In this document: positions 27,747 through 39,526 of the stretch, piece after piece
Numbering within the stretch: position 1 is the first letter of the stretch
Layout of the letters: every line of letters starts with the position of its first letter
Origin: Moraxellaceae bacterium
GTDB lineage: Bacteria > Pseudomonadota > Gammaproteobacteria > Pseudomonadales > Moraxellaceae
NCBI GenBank assembly: GCA_030680295.1
Contig: JAUXVU010000023.1
Span: forward strand, 992,001-1,056,000
Direction: 5' to 3'
DNA length: 64,000 bases
Notes under the pieces: generated by a model
What the model was told of the DNA's origin: nothing
The model's input: the letters and a program-made list of their open reading frames with translations, nothing else
Database searches by the model: none
Translations under genes and position numbers: made by a program

Positions 27747-29480
27747 ATGGAATTTCGTCGTACGTTAATCATGGTTGCTTTAGCAACAGTGACTTATTTT
27801 ATGTTTTTAACTTGGCAACAAGACTATGGCAACAAACCAGCCGTTGCTAACGAGTCAACAGCCGTTATAAACCAGGAAGATTCTGTTTTGCCGGTGGCAA
27901 ACGAAGTCAGTGAAGTTAATGCTGAGTTACCTGTAGCAACACCAATGGCAGAAGTCGCTGCTTTAGCGCCAATGGCAGAAGCGCAATCAACTAATAACGA
28001 ACTAATCTTAGTATCAACAGACGTTTTTGAAGTGTCGATTGATCCTGTTGGTGGTGACATTGTTCGTGTAGCTCTAAAGCAATACACACGTGCAGTTGGC
28101 GACGACACACCATTTGTGTTGATGGATCGTAGCCAACAGCTTAACTATGTTGCTCAAAGTGGTTTGGTTAAAGCAGTGGTACCTGGACTTAGTAACGTAT
28201 TGTCAGGCATTGATGACCATGTCCAAGGTCGTCCTGTATACAAAGCAATTAGTAACTCATTTAGCCTCAGTGATGATCAAGAAAGTGTAGATGTTGTATT
28301 AAGCACACAAACTCCTGAAGGTATTCAAGTTAGTAAAACTTACCGTTTCCACCGCGGCCAATATCAGATTGATGTCATTCAAACGGTACAAAACAACAGC
28401 TCATCAACATGGACTGGTGTTCCATTTGGACAAATCAAACGTGACAGCAGCAAAGATCCAAGCGCTGATAATCACTCATTTGGCATGATCACCTTTTTAG
28501 GCGGAGCTTGGTGGACAGCCGATAAAAATTACAACAAATTGTCACTTAGTGATTTTGCTAAAAAAGGTGAGCGCGTTACGGTAGACGGTGGCTGGGCAGC
28601 AATGGTCCAGCATTATTTCGTTTCTGCTTGGGTTCCTGATGCAAAAACTCGAAATACCATTGCAACACGTAGTAATGAAGTTACCGGTGAAAATTTTATT
28701 GGATTTACCGGATCACCAATTGTTGTAGAAGCTGGTAGTAATGCTTCTCTCAATTCACAATTTTACGTAGGCCCAAAACTACAAGATCGTCTAAAAGAGT
28801 TATCACCAGGCTTGGAATTAACGGTTGATTACGGTTGGTTATGGCCAATTGCTCAGTTCTTGTTCTGGGTATTGAAAACCCTGCACGGATTTATTGGTAA
28901 CTGGGGCTGGTCAATTATTGCCCTGACCGTATTGGTTAAAGCAGCGTTTTTCCATCTGTCTGCTACCAGTTATCGCTCCATGGCTAATATGCGTCGTGTT
29001 ATGCCTGAAATGCAAAAGATGAAAGAAAAATTTGGTGATGATCGTGCCAAATTGTCGCAAGCCATGATGGAACTTTATAAAAAGGAAAAAATTAATCCTT
29101 TAGGTGGCTGTTTACCGATTTTGGTTCAGATGCCGGTCTTCATTGCGCTGTACTGGACTTTGATGGAATCCGTTGAGCTGCGTCATGCCAGCTGGATATT
29201 GTGGATTCAAGATTTGTCCTTGATGGATCCCTACTTCATCCTGCCATTGTTAATGGGCGTGTCGATGTACCTTCAACAGATGTTGAACCCAACACCGATT
29301 GACCCAATGCAAGCCAAGGTAATGAAGTTTATGCCGGTGGTATTTACCGTATTCTTCCTTTGGTTCCCAGCAGGCTTGGTACTGTATTGGTTAGTCAACA
29401 ACGTGTTGTCGATTGCTCAGCAATGGGTAATTACACGCCAAATTGAAAAAGCCACTGCCAAGGCAGAAGTAGTTAAGTAA
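27747..29480 (+). CDS. yidC: Membrane protein insertase YidC
   Basis: Inserts and folds inner-membrane proteins, alone or with SecYEG. The 577-residue form has an N-terminal membrane segment (about 6-22, [17 protein letters not shown]), a large periplasmic beta domain (about 70-350) and the conserved C-terminal five-helix core. The core is recognisable by [20 protein letters not shown] and [18 protein letters not shown]. It follows yidD by three bases and precedes mnmE. Its ATP synthase subunit c substrate is encoded in the same window. Confidence 0.98.
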   Translation: MEFRRTLIMVALATVTYFMFLTWQQDYGNKPAVANESTAVINQEDSVLPVANEVSEVNAELPVATPMAEVAALAPMAEAQSTNNELILVSTDVFEVSIDPVGGDIVRVALKQYTRAVGDDTPFVLMDRSQQLNYVAQSGLVKAVVPGLSNVLSGIDDHVQGRPVYKAISNSFSLSDDQESVDVVLSTQTPEGIQVSKTYRFHRGQYQIDVIQTVQNNSSSTWTGVPFGQIKRDSSKDPSADNHSFGMITFLGGAWWTADKNYNKLSLSDFAKKGERVTVDGGWAAMVQHYFVSAWVPDAKTRNTIATRSNEVTGENFIGFTGSPIVVEAGSNASLNSQFYVGPKLQDRLKELSPGLELTVDYGWLWPIAQFLFWVLKTLHGFIGNWGWSIIALTVLVKAAFFHLSATSYRSMANMRRVMPEMQKMKEKFGDDRAKLSQAMMELYKKEKINPLGGCLPILVQMPVFIALYWTLMESVELRHASWILWIQDLSLMDPYFILPLLMGVSMYLQQMLNPTPIDPMQAKVMKFMPVVFTVFFLWFPAGLVLYWLVNNVLSIAQQWVITRQIEKATAKAEVVK

Positions 29481-29484
29481 GCTT

Positions 29485-30855
29485 ATGACCGATACCATCG
29501 CAGCTATCGCTACCGCGCCCGGTCGCGGTGGTATCGGCATCATCCGGCTCTCGGGCCCACAAGCATTAATAATTGGCCAAGCCATTTGTGCCAATCTTTT
29601 AGACAAATCCCTCGTTGCACGACAAGCCTATTTCACTAAATTTCTGGATAATCAGGGCAATGCCTTAGACGAAGGTTTGCTGCTGTACTTTCAAGCACCA
29701 AACTCATTTACCGGTGAAGACGTGGTTGAGTTACAAGGCCATGGTGGCCCTGTTGTTCTGGATTTAATTTTACAAACTGCGGTGCAACAGGGTGCTCGTT
29801 TAGCTAGGCCGGGTGAGTTTTCCGAACGCGCATTTCTAAATAACAAACTCGATCTTGCCCAAGCGGAAGCCATTGCTGACTTGATTGATGCCGGCAGTCA
29901 GCAGGCGGCTAGGTCAGCGATTCAGTCATTACAGGGCGCGTTTTCGACACGGGTAAATGATTTATTAGAGTCATTAATTACCCTGCGTTTATACGTTGAA
30001 GCGGCCATTGATTTTCCTGATGAGGAAATCGACTTTTTGGCTGACGGGCAGATTTTGGCGTTGTTAAGCCATGTAGAAACCGCCTTAGCGGCCGTGATGC
30101 AAGAAGCCAAACAAGGTGTGTTACTGCGTGATGGTATGCGTGTGGTAATTGCTGGCAGCCCAAATGCCGGTAAATCCAGTCTGCTTAATGCCTTGGCAGG
30201 AAATGAAGTCGCTATTGTGACCGATATTGCAGGCACCACACGCGACGTGTTGCGTGAGCACATACAATTAGATGGTTTACCGCTGCATATTATTGATACC
30301 GCTGGTTTGCGGGATAGCCCGGATGTTGTTGAAAAAGAGGGCATACGTCGCGCTTATCAAGAGGTAGCGAAAGCTGACTGCGTCTTGTTTGTGTATGACA
30401 GTAGCCAGCCTAATGAACATCCACAAAATACGTTGGCCGCTTTTTTCCCTGAGCTACCTGCAAATTTGGTATTAGTGGCCAACAAATGTGATTTGTCGGG
30501 TGATACACCCAACCGACGATCTGTCGATTTAAATGGTGTCAAACTTCCGCAAGTACAACTCTCTGCTAAACAAGGTTTTGGTCTTGATGTTCTGGCAACA
30601 GAGCTGAAAGCGATGATGGGGTATGCCGGTAGCCATGAAGGCAGTTTTAGTGCGCGTCGTCGCCATCTAACTGCATTAGACGCTACTCAACAACATTTGC
30701 AGCAAGCGCGTATTGCCTTGGTGGAACACTATGCCGGCGAATTAGCGGCAGAAGATCTACGCTTGGCACAACAATCGCTTTCAGAAATTACCGGGGCATT
30801 CACCCCGGATGATTTGCTCGGAAAAATATTTTCTAATTTTTGTATTGGGAAGTAA
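29485..30855 (+). CDS. mnmE: tRNA modification GTPase MnmE
   Basis: With MnmG it makes the 5-carboxymethylaminomethyl group on wobble U34 of tRNA. The 456 residues begin [20 protein letters not shown], with the folate-binding N-terminal domain. The G domain (about 215-375) has the P loop [36 protein letters not shown] and NKCD. It ends with the conserved CIGK. Its usual partner mnmG lies 10 kb away here, beyond the accessory region. Confidence 0.98.
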   Translation: MTDTIAAIATAPGRGGIGIIRLSGPQALIIGQAICANLLDKSLVARQAYFTKFLDNQGNALDEGLLLYFQAPNSFTGEDVVELQGHGGPVVLDLILQTAVQQGARLARPGEFSERAFLNNKLDLAQAEAIADLIDAGSQQAARSAIQSLQGAFSTRVNDLLESLITLRLYVEAAIDFPDEEIDFLADGQILALLSHVETALAAVMQEAKQGVLLRDGMRVVIAGSPNAGKSSLLNALAGNEVAIVTDIAGTTRDVLREHIQLDGLPLHIIDTAGLRDSPDVVEKEGIRRAYQEVAKADCVLFVYDSSQPNEHPQNTLAAFFPELPANLVLVANKCDLSGDTPNRRSVDLNGVKLPQVQLSAKQGFGLDVLATELKAMMGYAGSHEGSFSARRRHLTALDATQQHLQQARIALVEHYAGELAAEDLRLAQQSLSEITGAFTPDDLLGKIFSNFCIGK

Positions 30856-30869
30856 TGGTGAATACTCAT

Positions 30870-31415
30870 TTAATCCTTCGCATCCCTCCACGAAGCTAAT
30901 AATGTCAGCGCACGGTCACAAAATTCGGCCTGAGTAGCTTCAGTTGCCAAACCAGACTGCAATACTAGGTATTGTAATTGCTCAGCGCGTGATAATTCGC
31001 GGTTAGCAAAATCACGCTGTTCAATTTCTTGGTATATGGCCAGTCGATGACGATGTTGTGCCAGACGATGACACAGGTCGTTGATTGCATCAGTAGAGCC
31101 AAGCACGGCTTCTGCACGTAGTCTGACCATTAGTGCATCGCGTAATGGCGTAGCATCTTCGGCTTGTTGTACCCACCGTTGTAATTCGTTTTTGCCTTCT
31201 GGCAGTACCCGGTAACTTTTTTTGCGGCCACGCGCACCTTCTTCTGCCGTTGACTCCACCCATCCTGAATGTTCTAGCTTTCCCAGTTCTTTGTAGATTT
31301 GCTGGTGTGAGGCTGGCCAGAAAAAACCAATCGAGCGCTCGAAACGTCTGGACAATTCCAAGCCAGAGCAGGGGCGTTCAAGTAGTGAGGTCAATAAGGC
31401 GTGGGGCAATGACAT
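30870..31415 (-). CDS. PadR-family transcriptional regulator
   Basis: A winged-helix repressor of 181 residues. The N-terminal half (about 1-80) has the PadR pattern: LLTSLLERPCSGLELSRRF, then the wing region with HQQIYKELGKLEHSGWVES and GRKKSYRVLPEG. The C-terminal half is an extended helical dimerisation part (Vir-act-alpha type). It is transcribed away from the fadH operon. The shared 122-base region carries two identical palindromes at that operon's promoter, so the protein probably represses fadH and perhaps itself. The inducer is unknown; an acyl-CoA or fatty acid is plausible from context. Confidence 0.9.
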   Translation of the reverse strand: MSLPHALLTSLLERPCSGLELSRRFERSIGFFWPASHQQIYKELGKLEHSGWVESTAEEGARGRKKSYRVLPEGKNELQRWVQQAEDATPLRDALMVRLRAEAVLGSTDAINDLCHRLAQHRHRLAIYQEIEQRDFANRELSRAEQLQYLVLQSGLATEATQAEFCDRALTLLASWRDAKD

Positions 31416-31417
31416 GA

Positions 31418-33565
<2,148 letters not shown>

Positions 33566-33588
33566 CTCTTGTTCTCAGGAGGAACACT

Positions 33589-34023
33589 ATGAGTAATGCC
33601 CCTCAGCACTTAAAGCCCGCGGTCGCTACTTCGTTGGCTGTTTGGCATGACATGATCGCGCGTAGCGACTTGTCCGGCTTGGCAAATATCACTCGATCCG
33701 ATGTCGTGTTTCGCTCACCTGCGATGCACAAACCTTATGAGTCCGCGCCAGTACTGGCACTGATCCTTAATACCGTGATACAGGTTTTTGAGAACTTTAC
33801 GTATCACCGCGAATTGACCACGGATGATGGCCTTAGTGTGGTGCTGGAGTTCAGTGCTCAAGTTGCTGGACGAGAGTTAAAGGGTATCGACATGATTCGC
33901 TTCGATGAGGAAGGCAAGATTGTCGAGTTTGAAGTCATGGTGCGCCCACTCAGTGGTTTGCAGGCGCTGGCCGGTGAAATGGGGCAGCGGATAGGGCAGG
34001 CACTGGCAGGTGGTGCAGCATGA
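33589..34023 (+). CDS. SnoaL/NTF2-like domain protein
   Basis: A 144-residue protein with the cone-shaped NTF2-like fold. Supporting features are LAVWHDMIARSDLSGLANI at the start, DVVFRSPAMHKPYES in the first strand region, YHRELTTDDGLSVVLEFSAQVAGRE and the closing GIDMIRFDEEGKIVEFEVMVRP. Such proteins bind or isomerise small hydrophobic molecules; no catalytic residue can be assigned with confidence. It has AGGAGGAA before its start and overlaps the next gene by four bases, so it works with FadH and the hydrolase in one operon. Confidence 0.8.
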   Translation: MSNAPQHLKPAVATSLAVWHDMIARSDLSGLANITRSDVVFRSPAMHKPYESAPVLALILNTVIQVFENFTYHRELTTDDGLSVVLEFSAQVAGRELKGIDMIRFDEEGKIVEFEVMVRPLSGLQALAGEMGQRIGQALAGGAA

Positions 34024-35093
34024 CGATGGCACAAGTGCATGTTTCGACGCACAGGCCACAAGTGACTTTTCACGACAACCCACATAATCGCCATGTCGTG
34101 AGTGCGTTGCGGCGATTGCACGAAGACTTCACGCCGACTCCCTGGCTGTTCAACGCACACGCGCAGTTGATTTTTCATGGTTTGCGCAAAAACCTGAGTC
34201 GACAGAAGCAGCGGGCTATTACGCTTTATGATCATCATGATGCGCTGACCATGAGCGATGGTGGGCGTACGGAGCTACTTTGGTGCGGCCATGACCTGTC
34301 GCCCACCTTGCCGACTATCGTAGTGCTGCACACCATCACGGGCAGTCCGGCCAGTATGGCAGAACTGGTGCGCGATCTGCATGTTGCCACTGGTTGGCGT
34401 ATAGTACTTTGTTTGCGACGTGGTCACGCCGACCTGCCGCTGGTTACACCGCGCCTCAATATCCTCGGTTGCACAGACGACCTGCGCGACCAGTTGCGAG
34501 TCATCCGTACACGCTTTCCAGAGTCACCATTGTATGGCGTGGGCTCATCTGCAGGCTCTGGCCTTCTGGCACGTTATCTTGGCGAGGAGGGTGGGGCAGC
34601 GCTATTTCGAGCAGCGTTTGCTTATTGCCCCGGCTATGACACTGATGTTGGTTTTGAGCGGACACAACCGTTCTATAGCCGAATGATGGCGAAGAAGTTG
34701 GTGCGTCAATTTATTACACCCAATCTGGCTCGTATTGAACATTTGCCCACGACGGCATCTTTGCAGGCGGCTGACGACTTGGCAGACTTTCACCGTAATC
34801 TCTATGAGCTAGCCGGGTATGACAGTTACGAAGCCTACGATCGGGCCAGTAACCCGATGCACGTTTTTCATGCCATCCGTACTCCAGTGATGCTGCTTAA
34901 CTCAGAAGATGATCCGGTATGCCGCATCGGTAATCTTGCACCTTGGCTGGACGGCATGCGTCAGATGCCTAACATTATTCTGGTAACAACTGCCAAGGGT
35001 AGCCACTGCGCACATTACGAGGGCTGGTCGGCGCGCTCTTGGTCAGCGCAGCTCATGGGTGAATATTTTCTTGCGATGCAAGACTTAATGTAA
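34020..35093 (+). CDS. Alpha/beta hydrolase of the YheT/ABHD1 type
   Basis: A hydrolase of 357 residues. It carries the family start PWLFNAHAQLIFHGL, which resembles YheT-like P-x-x-NGH-x-Q-T. Next come the oxyanion region LHTITGSPAS and the nucleophile elbow GVGSSAGSG (S177). The candidate acid is in LLNSEDDPV and the candidate histidine in KGSHCAHYEG. Family members act on esters or acyl-CoA-like substrates; the actual substrate is unknown. It ends the fadH operon. A fatty acyl ester as substrate is inferred from its neighbours. Confidence 0.82.
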   Translation: MTMAQVHVSTHRPQVTFHDNPHNRHVVSALRRLHEDFTPTPWLFNAHAQLIFHGLRKNLSRQKQRAITLYDHHDALTMSDGGRTELLWCGHDLSPTLPTIVVLHTITGSPASMAELVRDLHVATGWRIVLCLRRGHADLPLVTPRLNILGCTDDLRDQLRVIRTRFPESPLYGVGSSAGSGLLARYLGEEGGAALFRAAFAYCPGYDTDVGFERTQPFYSRMMAKKLVRQFITPNLARIEHLPTTASLQAADDLADFHRNLYELAGYDSYEAYDRASNPMHVFHAIRTPVMLLNSEDDPVCRIGNLAPWLDGMRQMPNIILVTTAKGSHCAHYEGWSARSWSAQLMGEYFLAMQDLM

Positions 35094-35199
35094 TTGCTAG
35101 GGCGGACATATTGTCTGCTTAACCATCCGTCGCTTTTAACTACTACCAAATCCCCAAAGCTAATAGTGTTATTAGTACAAATGTCTGGTTGCTTACTTA

Positions 35200-35232
35200 T
35201 TGACCACATAACAATAACTGTACTATAGTACA
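35200..35232 (+). promoter_or_regulatory. Promoter with overlapping palindrome before the cytochrome cluster
   Basis: TTGACC (35200-35205) and TATAGT (35224-35229) are 18 bases apart. The -10 lies inside the perfect 14-bp palindrome TGTACTATAGTACA (35219-35232), which would bind a dimeric regulator. The rest of the gap 35094-35289 is AT-rich with no gene. A GGGATGAGGG stretch (35271-35280) supplies the ribosome binding site. Confidence 0.6.
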
Positions 35233-35289
35233 AAAAGTGCATGGCGCTATAAGTTATGCCCATAAAAAAAGGGATGAGGGTCGTAAATA

Positions 35290-37737
35290 ATGAAAATTTT
35301 GGCATATATACTTTTGCTATTGCTTGGTGCTGGTGCAGTTCATCAAATAGTCACCATTCCACCTGCACCACCTAAGGTGACAGATGTCCCCACGGTGTTT
35401 GCTGTACCAGAAGTGCCGGCGCTCACTATTTACGACATGCCTACTGGCAATGTGCCAGTTCCATCAACTCCTTATCGGTCGATAAACCGCAGTGTTTCAT
35501 TGGATGAATTAGCCGAACGCGGCCTAATGACAGGCGTTTATACCGGCACACCGTACTGGACCGAGCGTAAGCAGTGGTTTAATGAAAACTTCTACGCCAC
35601 ATTGGCTGCACGTAAAGTCTGGCATGAAGGCACATCACCTGAAACACATAAACGTGGCGGGCCGGTTACTTGGGATTATCAACCCATTCCACAATATATT
35701 CCGCCACCTTGCGATCAAGCGCAGCCTACCGGCTACGATGCCGATGGTTGTCGTTATGTCGCAGGCCTATTTAAAGACATAGAAGCTAAAAACCCACAAC
35801 GTGCGCAAGAGCTACGTGAGCAAATTCGTCGTGGTCGAGATGTTTGGTATAAGGGAACATTTGGAAATCAGGATGAAAACTATCTGCACCAATCCCGTGT
35901 GGTTGGTGTTGAAAACATGAATTACCCATGGTTAGACACACGTACAAGACCTTATCGTTTCAGCAAATGGGGCTTAATTAATGACCCCGATTGTGAAGTA
36001 GGTGATGCTTCAACAAATTGGTATGACAAGTGCCAAGATCCGCATTCATCGGGTGTATTGGGTTATCGAAAATACTATACCGACCCCATTAAAGACGCTC
36101 AGGGTAATGTGGTTTATGACCCAACCACTGCGCCTTATGAAGAAGATGAAATTGCCAAAAACAAACGTTTTGTAATTGGCCACCCTTGTGTGCAGTGTCA
36201 TGTAGGATTTGACCCAACCAATCCGCCAGAAAACCCCAATCAGCCTAAATGGGAACATTTAACAGCGACCATTGGTAACCAACACATTGTGCAGCCGGAT
36301 GCCTTTTTTCATGGTGCACCTACCAATAGCCCTGCACGTCAAATCTTAAAAGGTGGACGAATTGGCACCATTGATACCTCATTAGTGGCATCGGACTGGA
36401 TGCATAATCCGGGCACACAAAACAACATTATGGACTTTCATAACAAGCGCTTGTTTGAGCACGACATGAAAGATCCAGTTACAGGCAAAGTGAGTAAAGC
36501 CAAAACACGCCATGTGTTAAAAGGCGGCGAAGACAGTGTGGGCGAACATCTGGCGCTGATTCGTGTGTACGTCAACATTGGTTTGTGTACCGAAGAATGT
36601 TGGACGCCTAACTTCCCATATCCAGCACGTTATGTCGGCCGTGGTGTAAACCAAAGTCCGATGCGTATTATGCAATGTGCTGCTGACTGTGATGCGTGGA
36701 ATTATGCCGATGCAAAAATGGATGACTTGGCCGCATTCTTGATGACAGGCGGTCCAACCTATTTGCTAGCGTCAAAAGATGTTGATGGCACACTAGGTCA
36801 AGCACATATCGATACCAGCGTAATTCCAGAAGGTCGAAAAGTGTTTGCTCGTGACTGCGCCACTTGTCACAGCACCAAAGTAGCGCCAATGAATATTCGC
36901 AGTGATAAAGAAGCACTAGAGCGTTTTTATCAAGGCCATGTATTTGGTAGCGAAGACTACTGGCAGCTGGAGTACACCGAAGCCGAGCGTAATGACCCAC
37001 AATTCATAACCAACTTTATGGCGAAGGATAAGAACGGGAAATTACGTCCACGACAGTTTGCAGAGAATGGCATCTTTGGCCAAGACTGGCTGGGTAATGA
37101 CGAGCGTACCCCGTTCTCGGTCATTGGCACCAATATGTGTCGTGCCATGCATAACAACCATAACAAGGGTAATGTTTGGGAAGAGTTTTCTTCCGAGACG
37201 TATAAGAATTCAGACTCGCCTGGCAGCATTGCTCGCGTGTTGAATCGTAAGATTCCATTACTGGGCGGCAAACAAGTCGGTACGCGTAAGATTGAAGGCG
37301 GCCCTGGCTATATGCGCAATATTTCCTTGTTGTCAGTTTGGGCGACTGCACCATTTATGCATAACAACGCGATTGGTGAAGTCACTTTCCTAGCCGATGG
37401 CGCGCCAGACTTTACGGTAAAAGGACGTATTGAGCAGTTCGAGAATTCGTTTGCCGAGTTGATGTTGTCAGATGATCCCAAGGTATCACCCAGCCGTCCG
37501 CAAAAAACTTTGGTGACAACTGAAGATATGCATATCACGCCGCGTGAAGATATGCAGGGATATCCGAAAATTAAGGTAAAAGCGGGCACGCCGGTGGCTA
37601 CCTTTGCGTCGGTAAACCCGCACCGCCCATTGTTTGTGACCTGTGATGATCCTGTTGAAAACCGAGGCCATCAGTTTGGTGTCGATTTAACTGAGGGTGA
37701 AAAGTTTGCCCTGCGAGAGTTCTTAAAGCTGATGTAA
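35290..37737 (+). CDS. Di-heme c-type protein of the MauG/CcP/RoxA superfamily
   Basis: A large (815-residue) exported or anchored protein. Residues 4-19 form a signal or anchor helix. Two c-heme sites are present: CVQCH (300-304) and CATCH (523-527), about 220 residues apart. Near the C-terminus GGPGYMRNISLLSVWATAPFMHNNAIGE (split here as GPGYMRNISLL and WATAPFMHNNAIGE, 671-697) is the segment that closes the second heme pocket in di-heme peroxidases, MauG and the rubber oxygenase RoxA. Length and heme spacing are closer to RoxA-like oxygenases than to 350-residue peroxidases. The substrate is unknown; a hydrophobic one is an inference from nearby lipid genes. Confidence 0.78.
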   Translation: MKILAYILLLLLGAGAVHQIVTIPPAPPKVTDVPTVFAVPEVPALTIYDMPTGNVPVPSTPYRSINRSVSLDELAERGLMTGVYTGTPYWTERKQWFNENFYATLAARKVWHEGTSPETHKRGGPVTWDYQPIPQYIPPPCDQAQPTGYDADGCRYVAGLFKDIEAKNPQRAQELREQIRRGRDVWYKGTFGNQDENYLHQSRVVGVENMNYPWLDTRTRPYRFSKWGLINDPDCEVGDASTNWYDKCQDPHSSGVLGYRKYYTDPIKDAQGNVVYDPTTAPYEEDEIAKNKRFVIGHPCVQCHVGFDPTNPPENPNQPKWEHLTATIGNQHIVQPDAFFHGAPTNSPARQILKGGRIGTIDTSLVASDWMHNPGTQNNIMDFHNKRLFEHDMKDPVTGKVSKAKTRHVLKGGEDSVGEHLALIRVYVNIGLCTEECWTPNFPYPARYVGRGVNQSPMRIMQCAADCDAWNYADAKMDDLAAFLMTGGPTYLLASKDVDGTLGQAHIDTSVIPEGRKVFARDCATCHSTKVAPMNIRSDKEALERFYQGHVFGSEDYWQLEYTEAERNDPQFITNFMAKDKNGKLRPRQFAENGIFGQDWLGNDERTPFSVIGTNMCRAMHNNHNKGNVWEEFSSETYKNSDSPGSIARVLNRKIPLLGGKQVGTRKIEGGPGYMRNISLLSVWATAPFMHNNAIGEVTFLADGAPDFTVKGRIEQFENSFAELMLSDDPKVSPSRPQKTLVTTEDMHITPREDMQGYPKIKVKAGTPVATFASVNPHRPLFVTCDDPVENRGHQFGVDLTEGEKFALREFLKLM

Positions 37738-37742
37738 TGGAT

Positions 37743-37774
37743 GTAGATGAGGGTCGATATCGGCCCTCATCTAC
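37743..37774 (+). repeat. Long intercistronic hairpin in the cytochrome cluster
   Basis: GTAGATGAGGG (37743-37753) pairs perfectly with CCCTCATCTAC (37764-37774), and the ten bases between can pair further (CGATATCG). No T tract follows. It separates the first two genes of the cluster and could be a weak terminator or an RNA stability and processing element giving more of the first product. Confidence 0.7.
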
Positions 37775-37792
37775 CTTAAGGGCCTTAAAGCA

Positions 37793-39499
37793 ATGAAGTG
37801 GATTTTGCGGGCACTGCTGGTCATTGTTGCCGTCATGGTGTTAGTGGTGTTCAGCCAGCGCATCAATCAGCCAGCGAATATAAAAATAAGTCAGATTGCG
37901 AAGCAGATGGAGACTGTTGAACCTTCTTTGGCTAGTGATGTCATCAGTGATGAAGACTTGCCACCCGAAGGCACTCGTTCCTTGTTTGACCATTTTGTTG
38001 CGCAACACGATGGCTTGGCTTATCCCTTTGATCGTTTATTAGCGCAAATTCAAGCGAACTCACCGAGTAGTGAGGCGCCAAAAACGGTGCTCATTCCACA
38101 TGGCCGGTCATTGTTAAAAGGGCAGGCAGATGAAGCTTTGCCACGAATAATCGCAGCTGCAGATTATGAGCAGGACAACAACGAGGCATCATTAGGGCTT
38201 AAAGCACGAGGCCAGTTGTTTCTTGGCTTTGTTGAGCGTGCCAATGAAATTGAGGTCATTAGTTATAACGAACTCGCTGGACGTTATGAGTTCCAGTTGG
38301 TACAAAATTATTGTGCCGATTGTGTGCCACGTATTGTTTATGCCCAGCGTGCCGTCTGCAGTACTTGCCACGAGGGTAAGGCGCCGATTTTTCCGTTGCG
38401 CTCTTGGAATGAAACCAATGCACATGAATCGGTGGCACAGTCCATCAGTGATGCACGGGGAAACAGTGAGCCCTATTTTGGGGTAGCTATTCGCCAGCCT
38501 TTGAGCGCGCCTGAGCGTATCGACTTCTTAACCGATATTGCTAACTTTGTCCCAGTAACACAGCGCTTATGGATTGATACCTGCGGTGAACCTGGGATTG
38601 AGTGCCGTCGCTTGATGCTTAGTTTAGCGCTGCAATACGTCATTAGTCCCGGCAGCTTCCGCGAAGACACAGCAGAGGCCGAGCAGTTGCGTGTATTTCA
38701 GCGCCAACATATGCCAGCTAAAGGCATTGCTGTTGCTAGCCCAGACTTAATTAATCGTGACCCGCTTGCTGAACAACAGGGTTTAAAAGGCTGGTGGCGT
38801 AAGCTGACAACACGGCAAATAAAATTAGGTGAAGGCGCTACCAATAATGAAGATTTATCGGCTTTTGAAAAGTTGCCGCCATTACCCAGCGAATTAGATC
38901 CACTAACCAAACGACCACCGATTCAAATCATCAGTGCGGAAGACTTAAGCGCAGTGTATGGGTTGGCTGCGCTGTTTACGTTGTCAGACATCAAAGAGAT
39001 ATCAGCGTTAAGTCAATTTGATATGGCTCGTGTGCGTCATCGTGTGGCGCAAATGCCGGATGATATGTTTACACCCCAGGCTTTTGTGCGTGTTCGTATG
39101 ATGAATGCGTTTTTAGGGAAAGATCGTGCCTATTGTTGTTTGAGTACGGATGAAATGTCCGAACCTATCACCAGTGCTGAGCCACCGTTACAGATTAGCC
39201 AACACATGGTGTTAAAAGAGTTTGAGCGTTATTGTTTTGCTTGTCATCGCGGCAACCCATCCAAACGCTTGAACTTCATGTCAGGATCGGATGAAGGACA
39301 GGTATTAGAAACGATTCGGCAAACACGAGAGATACGAGATGCTCTTGATTGGGCGCGTTATCAAAAGACGGACAGAGCCAATAAGTTAATGCCACCTACT
39401 GATTCGGTACAGTATCAGCGCTTACAACGTGATGGCGAAAAAGGGCAGGAAGCGTTAAAGCAAATGCGTGATACGGTACCTTCATTATTTGGGTTCTAA
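37793..39499 (+). CDS. Membrane-anchored di-heme c-type protein of unknown function
   Basis: I do not recognise this protein as a named family. It has 568 residues, an N-terminal anchor helix (4-20), and two c-heme motifs: CSTCH (189-193) and CFACH (481-485). A nearby pair of cysteines in NYCADCVPR (C174, C177) is not followed by His and may form a disulfide; C264, C271 and the CC at 448-449 add to this. The part after the first heme (EGKAPIFPLRSWNET) and after the second (GNPSKRLNFMSG) look like pocket loops. It faces the periplasm by inference and may deliver electrons to or from the 815-residue protein. Confidence 0.72.
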   Translation: MKWILRALLVIVAVMVLVVFSQRINQPANIKISQIAKQMETVEPSLASDVISDEDLPPEGTRSLFDHFVAQHDGLAYPFDRLLAQIQANSPSSEAPKTVLIPHGRSLLKGQADEALPRIIAAADYEQDNNEASLGLKARGQLFLGFVERANEIEVISYNELAGRYEFQLVQNYCADCVPRIVYAQRAVCSTCHEGKAPIFPLRSWNETNAHESVAQSISDARGNSEPYFGVAIRQPLSAPERIDFLTDIANFVPVTQRLWIDTCGEPGIECRRLMLSLALQYVISPGSFREDTAEAEQLRVFQRQHMPAKGIAVASPDLINRDPLAEQQGLKGWWRKLTTRQIKLGEGATNNEDLSAFEKLPPLPSELDPLTKRPPIQIISAEDLSAVYGLAALFTLSDIKEISALSQFDMARVRHRVAQMPDDMFTPQAFVRVRMMNAFLGKDRAYCCLSTDEMSEPITSAEPPLQISQHMVLKEFERYCFACHRGNPSKRLNFMSGSDEGQVLETIRQTREIRDALDWARYQKTDRANKLMPPTDSVQYQRLQRDGEKGQEALKQMRDTVPSLFGF

Positions 39500-39526
39500 T
39501 AAAAATACGCTTGAGGATTTGCCACT

